Positions 33,591 to 41,965 of a DNA stretch of 53,734 nucleotides are shown piece after piece. A model generated the notes under the pieces. It was not told where the DNA came from. It searched no databases and was given only the letters and a program-made list of their open reading frames with translations. Position numbers and translations under genes: made by a program. How positions within the stretch are numbered: position 1 is the first letter of the stretch; each line of letters opens with the position of its first letter. Source of the DNA: Aureobasidium sp. EXF-3400 (Eukaryota; Ascomycota; Dothideomycetes; Dothideales; Saccotheciaceae); assembly GCA_024195585.1 (NCBI GenBank), contig SWBL01000346.1, positions 1 to 53,734 of the forward strand, written 5' to 3'.

Positions 33591-33770
33591 TTTACCGGTC
33601 CTAGGACCGAAAGCAAATCAGTAGGCATAATCTACCAGTCCTAGGACCGGGAAATTTCAGGTGGCACAACTTACCAGTCCTAGGACCGGGAGGAAATCAG
33701 TAGGCATAATTTACCAGTCCTAGGACTGGTAAATTTCAGTTGGCATGAGCTGCAGACTCGAGGACTGGTG
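33591..33770. repeat. palindrome block 1: ACCAGTCCTAGGACTGGT, about 39-bp period
   Basis: CCTAGG-centred palindromes start at 33594, 33634, 33673 and 33712 (spacing 40, 39, 39), with a degenerate fifth near 33754. The fourth is a perfect 24-bp palindrome (33710-33733). Spacers alternate between an AAATCAGTAGGCATAA type and an AAATTTCAGTTGGCA type, so there is a higher-order unit of about 79 bp. Confidence 0.85.
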
Positions 33771-33845
33771 GATGCTCTGGAGCAGCATCGTGCTGCTTCG
33801 AAAGAGTCAACATTCTAATGCTGTATCGAAGTCTCAAAAGGCGAT

Positions 33846-33930
33846 ATTTTCATAGTCCTGGGCTAAGAAAAATGAGAAAGTGGTATTTTCTTAGTTCTGG
33901 ACTAAAAAAAAGTGAAGAAGTGGTATTATT
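33846..33930. repeat. palindrome block 2: TTTTCTTAGTCCTGG...CTAAGAAAA
   Basis: Imperfect palindromes with centres TAGTCCTGG at 33853 and TAGTTCTGG at 33892 (39 bp apart), each with TTTTC- and GAAAA-like arms. A third partial start (TGGTATTATT) lies at 33921, 40 bp after the equivalent TGGTATTTT. The core TAGTCCTGG differs from the block-1 core, but the period is the same. Confidence 0.7.
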
Positions 33931-33960
33931 CAACAGAAACTGTGGTCGGACGACTCCTTC

Positions 33961-34049
33961 GTCAACTGATTTCAGTTGACGGCACTGCTTATTGCTTTAT
34001 GAAGCTTCAAATTGTGGTCGAGAGATCTTATCAACTAAATTTAGTTGAT
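33961..34049. repeat. palindrome block 3a: ATCAACTAAATTTAGTTGAT
   Basis: Two palindromes: GTCAACTGATTTCAGTTGAC at 33961-33980 (18 of 20 positions paired) and the perfect 20-mer ATCAACTAAATTTAGTTGAT at 34030-34049. The flanks TGTGGTCG (left) and GCTTT (right) are shared, giving a repeat unit of about 69 bp. Confidence 0.75.
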
Positions 34050-34104
34050 GGAGCTGGCTGTCGCTTTGCAGGACTTGTAGGTAAGTTGTAGTTGAAAGAC
34101 CCCA

Positions 34105-34278
34105 ATATTTTCTTGTGCGGCACAAGAAAAATCATACTTAGTGATATTTTCTTGCGCGGTACAAGAAAATTCATACTTAGTGATATCTTCTTGTGCGGTA
34201 CCAGAAACTCATATCTGCTCATATTTTCTTGTACGGTACAAGAAAATAGTATTCAATGATCTTTTCTTGTGCGGCACC
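34105..34278. repeat. palindrome block 4: CTTGTGCGGTACAAG, 38-39-bp period
   Basis: Five units with arms TTTTCTTGT / ACAAGAAAA around a GCGGY centre. Start positions are 34108, 34147, about 34186, 34224 and 34262 (spacing 38-39). The spacer is mostly conserved (TCATACTTAGTGATA). The fifth unit is truncated on its right side. Paired substitutions are seen: unit 4 has TGTACGGTACA where unit 1 has TGTGCGGCACA. Confidence 0.85.
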
Positions 34279-34364
34279 TATAAATCATACTGTACCTGTC
34301 AATCAAGTTCAATGCAGTATTAAGTTTTCGATCAATGACACTGATTGAGGAAGTTCTGCTGAAA

Positions 34365-34690
34365 ACGAACACTCGTTTTCACACATGTACCTAAACGGAT
34401 TATTGGCAACGCGGATGTGCCAGAATCGAGTGTTCTTCTGCGATACTGCCTTATTAAGATAATCGAGCTTTGTTTCGCTATTGATACTCGTCCGTAGCAC
34501 ACATGCATCGAGTGAATCATTGCCAATGTGGATGTGCCAGAATCGAGTATTCGTTTCTGATGTTGCCTTCCTAAAATACGAAAGCTCTGTTTCGCTTGTA
34601 ATACTGTCTCGCTAAAATAAGAAAGATTTACCAGAAACCAATACTCGTTTTTAGCACATACGCATGAAGTGAATTACTGGCAACGCGACT
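34365..34690. repeat. degenerate tandem repeat, about 115-157-bp units
   Basis: ACTCG-led units start near 34371, 34486 and 34643. Shared blocks are ACACATGYA, GGATTATTGGCAACGCGG or similar, GATGTGCCAGAATCGAGT, CTGCCTT and GAGCTTTGTTTCGCT. The second unit carries an extra duplicated piece of about 42 bp. No credible coding frame. Confidence 0.65.
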
Positions 34691-34758
34691 TGTACAAAGA
34701 CGCCGACAGCATATGGCAAACATCTGCTGTGTTGACTTTCAGCGTCGCCGACCCTCCA

Positions 34759-34879
34759 GTCAACTAGGTTTAGTTGATAAGGCATGCTTCAAAGCCTACT
34801 CAGCCGTCCCATCAACTAAATTTAGTTGACAATGCATGCTTTAAAGCCTTCAACCTTCTATCAACTAGATTTAGTTGAT
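34759..34879. repeat. palindrome block 3b: three more ATCAACTAAATTTAGTTGAT copies
   Basis: 20-bp palindromes at 34759-34778, 34811-34830 and 34860-34879 (spacing 52 and 49). The first two are each followed by AAGGCATGCTTCAAAGCCT-like sequence. They are the same family as block 3a but separated from it by blocks 4 and 5. Confidence 0.8.
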
Positions 34880-35277
34880 GTGGCGATGTTTTCCTCGGGT
34901 TTCGTCCATTGAAGAAGTTTTGTTCGCATTCTGACCAGTTGTTTTTGAGATGTGTAACAGGTTGCGGATTGGACTTAGTGCAAGTCTTGCTGTCTTTGCA
35001 ATGCAATTGGCTCTGCAGCTCTGCTTCTACCTTGGTTGCTACCATGTCCAAGATTTGGTCGAGGAAGACATCTAGAATACCAAGAAATAGATTCAGAACC
35101 ATGAGGTACGGCCGGAGATGATATAGAAGCTGTTGAGACCCTGGGTGTCGTAATCTCACCAAAGTACCATGGAAAGTCGAAAAGACTTTTGAACTTGAAA
35201 AGTTGAATTCGAAGCTGCTTAAAAGGCAGGCGTATATCTAGTTGCTGTAAGTTGTCTATCTCCTACATGCTGAAGAC
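34880..35277. other. island sequence with one undistinguished open frame
   Basis: A minus-strand frame (ATG near 35102, running back into block 3b at 34812) encodes NLFLGILDVFLDQILDMV and a Lys/Asn-rich tail ending in palindrome-derived sequence. It has no recognisable domain and may be the remnant of a gene end. Confidence 0.35.
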
Positions 35278-35426
35278 TGTCATAATGTAGCTGTTGAAAT
35301 GCATAATACTTTTTGGATCAAAGCATGGTCATAGAGACACCTTGAGAGGACGGTCTCTCTGTGGACGTCAACCATTCCAAGAAATTATTATGCATTTTTA
35401 TAGTCTGAAATATTACTACACGTCGC
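35278..35426. mobile_element. foldback MITE-like repeat, single copy
   Basis: Left end ATGTAGCTGTTGAAATGCATA; right end TATGCATTTTTATAG, then CTACA. Internal GGTCATAGAGAC faces GGTCTCTCTGTGGAC. The outermost matches (GTCATAATGTAG and, inverted, CGACGTGTAGTAAT) indicate long terminal arms. Same family as the 29.3-kb array, diverged. Confidence 0.65.
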
Positions 35427-36047
35427 TGTGGGAAGGGAGTCCGTACTAACCAACTACAGTGACCTGGTCCTCACATTGATGCAGAGGCATCTGACCATCA
35501 TGAATACAGACACGCGGGTGCGATTGCTATCGAACAGAATCAGCGAACATAAATCATGTACCCCGGCAGGCGAAAACTCTGGTCGTCCAGAATCTGACTT
35601 CGTCGCAAGCGACAGCGGTGCAGGCAGGCTTTGTTTGCTTTGCGAAGCCCAGCAATGATGCTGACTGTAGCATGAGATCCGTCTGGCCAGATAGATTTGC
35701 AACCTGTTAGGCACATCAGAGGTATATGAGGCGCTGTCTTGCCTGATGTTTGGAGGAAAACCGCGATCCATCGAGTGGTGTTGGATGTGTACCGTCGTGT
35801 AACAGGCAATTTCGTAGGCAGAGCGTTGCCGTGCCTCTCGTGTAATTATTTTCTTAGCAACGACAAGCAATGATATGCACTGCCAATATGAACAGCAGGC
35901 TTTCTGAGCGAAATACTAAGCACAGGTGAAAAAAAGAAGAAAGTGAAGTATCCGCAAGTCCTGACCTCTTTGTAAAAGAAGGGAAAAAACAGCACGTTTC
36001 GTACAACACTGCCACTGACTTGAGCACAAAAAAGATCTGTCATGGGG
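35427..36047. other. island sequence, no gene recognised
   Basis: Overlapping open frames exist on both strands (35428-35658 plus, 35454-35870 minus), without domains. No convincing splice signals were found. Confidence 0.4.
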
Positions 36048-36087
36048 TGATTTGAATGTGGTGTCAACAGACACCACATTCAAATCA
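36048..36087. repeat. perfect hairpin, 18-bp stem and AACA loop
   Basis: TGATTTGAATGTGGTGTC at 36048-36065 is followed by the loop AACA and its exact reverse complement at 36070-36087. There are no mismatches. It lies about 70 bp from the left arm of the tRNA-containing inverted repeat. Confidence 0.9.
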
Positions 36088-36200
36088 AGGAGAAGAACAT
36101 TTTCGTTCCTGAACAAGAAGATACAACTACATGTTGGGGAGATAAGTCCTAGATGATAGCCCGGGCACCTTAGCCCTTACATTCCCCCATTTCTTGACAC

Positions 36201-36208
36201 AAAAAAAA
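36201..36208 (-). terminator. RNA polymerase III T-run of tRNA-Arg
   Basis: Eight consecutive T residues on the minus strand directly follow the tRNA discriminator base, a standard Pol III stop. Confidence 0.85.
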
Positions 36209-36296
36209 CGACCATCACGGGGCTCGAACCCGCAGCCTTCCGCTTTTACACTCTAGAGAGTAGGAGGCGGATGCGCTACCATTGCGCCAAACGGTC
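36209..36296 (-). tRNA. tRNA-Arg (anticodon CCT) with 16-nt intron
   Basis: The cloverleaf can be drawn by eye. Acceptor GACCGTT / GATGGTC with discriminator G; D stem GCGC/GCGC around AATGGTA; anticodon stem TCCGC/GCGGA with loop CT-CCT-A...A; variable AGGCT; T arm GCGGG-TTCGAGC-CCCGT. A 16-nt intron (36260-36245) sits one base 3' of the anticodon, the canonical position. A and B boxes are intact, so it should be functional. It reads AGG codons. The 3' half lies in the left arm of an inverted repeat. Confidence 0.88.
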
Positions 36297-36367
36297 GAGT
36301 TTTAACATTTTTTCCAAGCATAGAATATATAATTAACAAATGCAAAACCCCATATCGCAAAGGATTT

Positions 36368-36395
36368 GGCTGCGGTTTCGACCCCGTGATGGTCG
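36368..36395 (+). pseudogene. inverted 3'-half copy of the tRNA-Arg
   Basis: This carries the variable-loop/T-arm/acceptor part of the tRNA on the opposite strand (GGCTGCGGTTTCGACCCCGT, then GATGGTCG), followed by T7. It has one base deleted and one substituted in the T arm relative to the intact gene. The 5' half and anticodon are absent. Confidence 0.85.
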
Positions 36396-36673
36396 TTTTT
36401 TTGTGTCAAGAAATGGGGGAATGTAAGGGCTAAGGTGCCCGGGCTATAGCCCGGGCATAGCCCTTGTAGTGGTCCTCTAGCATAGTTGAATGATTGTAGT
36501 CAGGCCTCGCCTTAACTGACATCACGAATCACACAAGAAATAGTGAACAAGGATTGAACAGTGTTATCAAGGCCATATAGCAGCCGAAAGTTGATTTTCA
36601 GTGGACAAGAGTTCTTCCATGTGTTTATGCTGAAAAGGAATTTTCATGGATTGCTTATTCCATCGGAGTAATA

Positions 36674-36970
36674 TGGCTATCTTTGGTCCAAAGGAGATAT
36701 GGTCTTAATGGCTCTCTGTGGACAGGCTCGCGGCTCTGAATCCGATTGTGATATTGACAGCTACCGATGTTGCTATGCGTTGCCGTGGAACAAAGTTCTG
36801 ATCTCCCTCATGATTGAAGCTGCACTGTTGTATTTGTGAAAATGCAGAATACTTTCCCAAATCAGAGCAGGGTCGAAAGAGAGACACTGTCTCGACGGCT
36901 CTCTGTGGACACGCTCCCGGCTCTGACATTGATCGTGCATTTTGATAGTGAACAATATTGCTACATGCCG
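36674..36970 (-). repeat. two foldback units in inverted orientation
   Basis: Read on the minus strand, the complete unit (about 36970-36819) has GTAGCAATATTGTT, CACTATCAAAATGCACGAT, GTGTCCACAGAGAG, the facing GTGTCTCTCTTTCG, GAAAGTATTCTGCATTTTC and GGGAGATCAG. It is followed by a second, more decayed unit (36776-36674, CTGTCCACAGAGAGCC). This is the same order, including the spacer, as the array at 29.3-30.2 kb. Confidence 0.7.
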
Positions 36971-37062
36971 CCTTGAGAGGGACGTTGAGTTTGAATTCGT
37001 GAGGGATCTTGATGCATGGAATGGTGTCAACAAAAGCGTGATTAACTTTTGAAAGACATGAA

Positions 37063-39196
37063 TCAAAGTCCAATATTGATGTGTCCAGGAGTGGGTTCTT
37101 GATCAGCTAGAACGCCGGCCCACGCACTCCAATCTAGAGCGCTGTCATCAAGAAGTAAAGGCACGCCAAGCTCAGTATCTGTCTGTGTCAGAAAGTCTCC
37201 TACTAAGGGTCCGAAAAGTGCCATCTCCGTAGTGACAGTATCTGGACGCGCGGCAACAGGACTAGCCTGAACCATGGTCGAGGCTTCGCTAGATTCACCT
37301 CGTGAGGCTTTGAACGTGGCGATCGATCTCAGCACAGCATCTAGATGTGTACAGAACTCTGAGGCTGCCAGATTGCCTAGCATGCTTAGTTGGCGTAGAA
37401 GATGGGTGGCCGACTCTGTATCGTTCTGGTGAGACTTTGCAAGGCTGTCAGAAGAAAGACTCGACAATGCCAAAACGGTTGCCGAAGCGAAGAGATATTG
37501 GGCAGAGAGGTAATCGAGAGTGAAGAAAGAGCCATTTACCCAACTCCGCATCAGCAAGCGATAGCTGTGGCCCGCGGAATGTGAGCATGTCGATGCTAAT
37601 GCCAGAGTGGCTTGAGAAATCTCTTCTGTAGCACCTCCAATCTTGTTCGAAATCCTGAAGACATGCAACAGTATCGGCCGAGTTGCCAATATGACACACT
37701 GGTTAAACGACAGATGCAGCATTACGATGTGTCGTGCAACCTGGCTTGAAGCATCTTCCTGTCGCAATTGCATGCTCGGAGGTAATGCCTCGACCCAATC
37801 CCGAAGCTTGCGGAAGACAGCTTGCACTCGTTGTGAAAAAGTGTCAGGGAGCTTCCTTCGACTGTACAAACTGCCAATGATACCGCCAGCGATGCGAGCT
37901 AGACTGATACTGGCAGTGAGGTAGTCGGCGTCAATGAAATCATCTTTTTGTGCCTCTGTCAGGCCTTCATCGGTTGGAAGGTCTACCTCGACATCTTCGT
38001 CCTTTAGGAGGGTAGGATAGCCAACTTTTGAGCTCATCATCCTGTCTAGGACATACATTGTCCACCAAAGACGGACTCTACGTTGCCTCGCAGCTTTGTC
38101 GGGTAATTGTCGCTCAGCCATGTTCTGGTACATTCCTATCGTGAGACCTAGTCTCATGGCGGATCCAATGTAACGGAAAGCACTGTGTCGCCTGTTCATG
38201 ACCGAGTTGTACAAAGCAAACATTACCAGAATCTCGATATGATCGATCTTTGGTCGTTCCGGAACGACTCGAAGAATGGTCTTGGCTCTTGCAAAATAGT
38301 GGAGCCCAGGTAAAGTTCCTGCGCTATCTAATGGCGACCTGATGGAGTATGCTTCTCCAAGCGCAAAGAGTATAAACAATTTGCAGACTGCTAACTGGTC
38401 AAGAGATCGCAGATCTTGGTAAGCACGATCGAGCGTGGTCCGTACCGCAGAAGCAGGAGATAGATGATAGCACTTGCCAATTGTGTTAAGAGCAGTATTG
38501 ACCAACAGGAAAGCCTGAGGCCTGCTCGGCCATTGCGCAGTTGTGTTCAGTGCAGCATCCAATTGAGCATCTTGTCACACGTTAGCAACTTTATCCCTCA
38601 TGATGTTGCAGTCGCACCTACCTTTGATGAAAGAAGTTCTCGGAATATGACTTTCAGCTTCGACGCTCACCAAAAGCTGTCGGACTCTTGTTGAGAAGCC
38701 TGTACAAGCAGCCTCGCCTATGTAAATAGGACTAGGATCATAAGGCATGAACCATGCCTCTTTTTCGATGAGAGGGTTATCTCCTCGCCTCTCATCATCT
38801 CCATTGGTAACCTCTGTAGTGTCTTCATGGCTTGTGTCATCGTTTATACCCCGCTTGAGGCGCTCGTTCTCATCAAGTAGTTGCTGTATGTAACTGGATT
38901 CAATCAGAGCTGTATTCTCCAGTCCATTTTCATCATCAATTCACCTCTCATTGACCGTAACTTTTCTGTCTCGCATAGGATAATCACAAGGCTTGTCTGC
39001 TTGCAAGCAGTTCTTACAAGGTTTTTCGCCATCACATTTTGTCTTTTGGTCGTGGCAGCGCCGACATCTGTAACATCGTTGTCAGTCTTGTGTCACACGT
39101 CTGGGAGATCTAGGTCTGTGCGCACGCGACCGTCTTTCGTTTCTGACGCTTGCTTGGAGGTTGCGAACTTTCGATAGAGGAACGGAGAGACTCCAT
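37063..39196 (-). CDS. Zn(II)2Cys6 fungal-specific transcription factor
   Basis: 657-aa regulator. Exons: 39196-39126, 39067-38945, 38893-38622, 38570-37063; introns 58, 51 and 51 bp. Splicing exons 1-2 assembles the binuclear zinc cluster A-C25-RR-C28-HDQKTK-C35-DGEKP-C41-KN-C44-LQADKP-C51, a perfect CX2CX6CX5CX2CX6C. Exon 3 begins with a short coiled segment (YIQQLLDENERLKR). The middle-homology (Fungal_trans) region includes RYIGSAMRLGLTIGMYQ, RRVRLWWTMYVLDRMMSSKVGYP and the acidic DEDVEVDLPTDEG. The C-terminus carries ALDWSAWAGVLADQ, which could act in activation. It is divergent from the NCS1 permease gene with about 1 kb between starts, so the permease is a plausible target; that is inference. 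Confidence 0.88.
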
Positions 39197-39845
39197 AATG
39201 GCCGAGAATTCGGTGTATGACACGCGTAGTAGATGCAGAATGCTGTTCGGCTTGAGAAGCCGGTTAGAAGCAGCAAGCGCGGCCTCGTGTCAACCTCCCC
39301 ACCCGGTATCGCTTGTATTTTGCCGATCCCAGCCATGCTGCCCAGATTTTGGTAGACACAAACGACGCAGTCACTCTTGCACAATCACAATGAAACACCA
39401 TGGCCGGCAGATGTCATAAAAGACTGGTCTGAGGCTCGTAAACCCAACCAAACATGGGAAACGATCGCCATCAATGCCCCATGGAGAGGCTCGTTGTTCG
39501 GACCTCACCGTCTGCCGATGCAAGCCGCTCTTGAATCTGGCCATTTCATGCAAGCACTGCAAAGATTTTTCTTCTGCTGCAGCCATGGAATCAGCTCTAT
39601 CCGGAATCTAGATAGGTTTCTAGTGGAAAAATTGGAAGGATCTGCCATAATATTTCCTCGGCTGTTCGAGAGTAAAGGAACGCACGAGGTGCATCACCAG
39701 TGGTAGCAGGTGGTCCCGCCAGTGGCATGCTTCATGCCGATTCGTGCGCGAACAGCGCGGCGCCTTTCCAGATTTGGTATAAGAAGTCGAGCCGACCAAT
39801 CAAGTCCGATCGCTGAAATGGCACCGGCGCCTCTATCCAGGCTTG

Positions 39846-39866
39846 TTACTCGATACTATCGAGCAA
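39846..39866. promoter_or_regulatory. palindromic element copy 1 (TTACTCGAT-ACT-ATCGAGCAA)
   Basis: 9-bp arms pair at 8 of 9 positions around a 3-nt centre. An equivalent element with identical arms and centre GTG lies at 39919-39939. Both are in the divergent promoter, about 350 and 280 bp upstream of the permease ATG. Paired palindromes suit a dimeric Zn2Cys6 regulator, but binding is inferred. Confidence 0.4.
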
Positions 39867-39918
39867 TTATGCAGATTTTGTGCACGGTATGCATGGCCTT
39901 CGAGCTTATCCCTCATTC

Positions 39919-39939
39919 TTACTCGATGTGATCGAGCAA
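39919..39939. promoter_or_regulatory. palindromic element copy 2 (TTACTCGAT-GTG-ATCGAGCAA)
   Basis: Identical arms to the copy at 39846, with a different 3-nt centre. Start-to-start spacing is 73 bp, about seven helical turns. Confidence 0.4.
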
Positions 39940-40217
39940 CCACACGTTTTTGATTCTCGCATGGGAGATATCGCCAACATCAACGGTACATCATGGCTAG
40001 AGTCTCAGAGATAAGGCGGCCTCAGTCTCGGGGCGTTCAGGATGATTGACATACATAAGAGTCCTTTGATCCGCACCTTTTCAAGATGGATATATCACAT
40101 TGACATTCAGTGTTCCATCACGACGACCATACATTAGGTCAAGGACAGAGGACGTCTTTTGTACATACCTTATACGACGCCTATATTCTTCCCTCGTTCC
40201 ATCCGACTCTTTTTTCC

Positions 40218-41965
40218 ATGAAATTCTCAATGGCGAAAGACTCAAAAGTCTCCCGTGCCTTGAAGGCACTCGAGGTTCGCCACGAGCCCGGCCTCACCGA
40301 TGTCCAACTCATGCTCTGCAACGAAGATCTGAAGCCAGTCGAACCTGAACGTAGACAATGGGGTGCATGGCACTTCGTCGCCTTCTGGATGGCCGATTCC
40401 TTCAACATCAACACGTGGATGATCTCAAGCGCTAGTGTCCAAGACGGTCTCTCATGGTGGCAGTCATGGATCTGTGTCTGGATCGGATACACCATCGCCG
40501 CCGTCTTCGTCATTGCCACTGGCCGTATCGGAGCAAAATACCACATCTCGTTCCCTGTCGTCTCTCGATCCAGTTTCGGTATCTGGGGAGGCCTTTGGCC
40601 AGTCTTCAACCGTGCAGCCATGGCCTGTGTGTGGTATGGTGTGCAGAGCTGGATCGGAGGCAACTGTGTCGAGCTCATGATCCGAAGCATCTGGCCTAGC
40701 TGGGACAAGTACCAACAGGGTGGACCCAAGAACACATTGCCCGCCTCTTCAGGCACCAACACTCGCGACTTTGTCAGCTTCTTCCTCTTCTGGGTGTGCT
40801 CCTTGCCTGCACTATGGTTCCCTGTTCACAAGATCCGTCATCTCTTCGCGGTCAAGTCGATCGTTGCACCTGCTGCTGGTATCGCCTTCTTCATCTGGGC
40901 TATCGTCAGAGCACACGGTCTCGGTCCTATTGTTCATCAGCCTGCTAAGCTCGAGGGTGGCGAGCTCGGTTGGGCTATCGTGAAGGGTATCATGAGCTCT
41001 ATTGCCAACTTTGCTGGTAAGTCCGCATCATGAACGAGTTACAAAAGGAACACACCACTGACCATGAATGTACAGCCTTGATCATGAACAATCCCGACTT
41101 CAGCAGATTCGCAAAGCGTCCTGAGAGTGCCATGCTACCCCAACTCATCACCATCCCCGTCGGTTTCGCCATTACATCCTTCATCGGCATCATCGTCTCC
41201 TCTTCCTCTGCCGTCATTTACGGCTCGCCCGTCTGGTCGCCCTTGACCCTGCTCGAGAACTTCCTCAACGACGCTCATGTCACCGGCGCTACACGCTTCG
41301 GTGTCTTCGTCATTGCTGCCGCCTTCTCTCTTGCTCAGCTTGGTACAAACATCGCCGCCAACTCGGTGTCCGCCGGTACAGACATGACGGCGCTGTTCCC
41401 TCGCTTCCTGTCTATCAGAAGAGGCTCATACATCTGTGCCATCGTCGGCCTGTGCATGTGTCCTTGGAACCTGATGAGCTCGAGCAACAACTTCACCACC
41501 TACCTCTCTGCCTACAGTGTATTCCTGTCATCCATTGCCGGCGTTATGGTCTGCGACTACTACCTCATCCGCAAAGGATACCTGCAAGTCAGAAACCTGT
41601 ACTCAGCTGACAAGACCGGACCCTACTACTTCACCTTTGGCTTCCATTGGCGTGCCTACGCCTCGTACATTGCCGGTATCCTTATCAACGTCGTCGGCTT
41701 TGCTGGCGCAGTGGGTCAAAAGGTTCCTAAAGGCGCAACGTACATCTACGACCTCAACTACTTCTGCGGGTTCTTTGTTGCAGCAGCCACGTATTGGTGT
41801 CTGTGCAAGGTTTCGCCAATTCCTGCGACAAGCGAGACTTGGCTCGAGGTTGACGATGACGGCGAGCCAAACAGCTTGGCATATGATGGACAATACGACG
41901 AAGAAGCCGTGGGCGATATGATGGAGGATGGAAAGAAGCCTGATGCCAAGGTTGTACAGTACTGA
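40218..41965 (+). CDS. NCS1 nucleobase/allantoin-type permease (Fur family)
   Basis: 562-aa multi-pass plasma-membrane symporter of the nucleobase-cation-symporter-1 family. Exon 1 40218-41016, intron 41017-41075 (59 bp, GTAAGT...TACAG, phase 1), exon 2 41076-41965. Family signatures: NEDLKPVEPERRQWGAWHF, FNINTWMISSASVQDGLSWWQ, the GRIGAKYHISFPVVSRSSFGIWG block and WYGVQSWIGG. Later come LGTNIAANSVSAGTDMTALFP and NLMSSSNNFTTYLSAYSVFLSSIAGVM. About 11-12 membrane spans are expected. The block GAKYHISFPVVSRSSFGIWG and the FNINTW segment fit the fungal Fur branch (uracil, allantoin, uridine, thiamine), but the substrate cannot be assigned. ATG 40230 is an alternative start. Confidence 0.92.

Larger units (their letters stand above)
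36156..36447. repeat. 292-bp inverted repeat with 80-82-bp arms enclosing a tRNA gene
   Basis: The left arm 36156-36237 and right arm 36368-36447 are reverse complements apart from about three differences, two of them single-base indels. Each arm contains the 3' half of the tRNA, its T-run, and a flank reading (minus sense) TGTCAAGAAATGGGGGAATG then TAAGGGCTAAGGTGCCCGGG. The spacer holds the tRNA 5' half and about 70 bp of AT-rich DNA. The right arm runs into a perfect 20-bp palindrome at 36437-36456 (GCCCGGGCTATAGCCCGGGC). Confidence 0.9.
39197..40217. other. divergent promoter between transcription factor and permease
   Basis: 1,021 bp. A plus-strand frame (39377-39706) is open, without a domain. 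The main visible structure is a pair of 21-bp palindromic elements at 39846 and 39919. Confidence 0.55.

Noticed and set aside
34031..34222. Repetitive small protein (FLVPHKKISLS repeats, minus strand)
   Set aside because: This is a translation of the block-4 palindromes; the frame exists only because the unit is 39 bp (13 codons). No start context or homologue.
33591..34278. CRISPR array
   Set aside because: The spacing and palindromic repeats look CRISPR-like, but the spacers are near-identical within blocks, the repeats are short and variable, there are no cas genes, and the genome is eukaryotic.
39377..39706. 109-aa ORF in the divergent promoter
   Set aside because: Covers promoter sequence, lacks homology that I recognise, and overlaps an antisense open frame.
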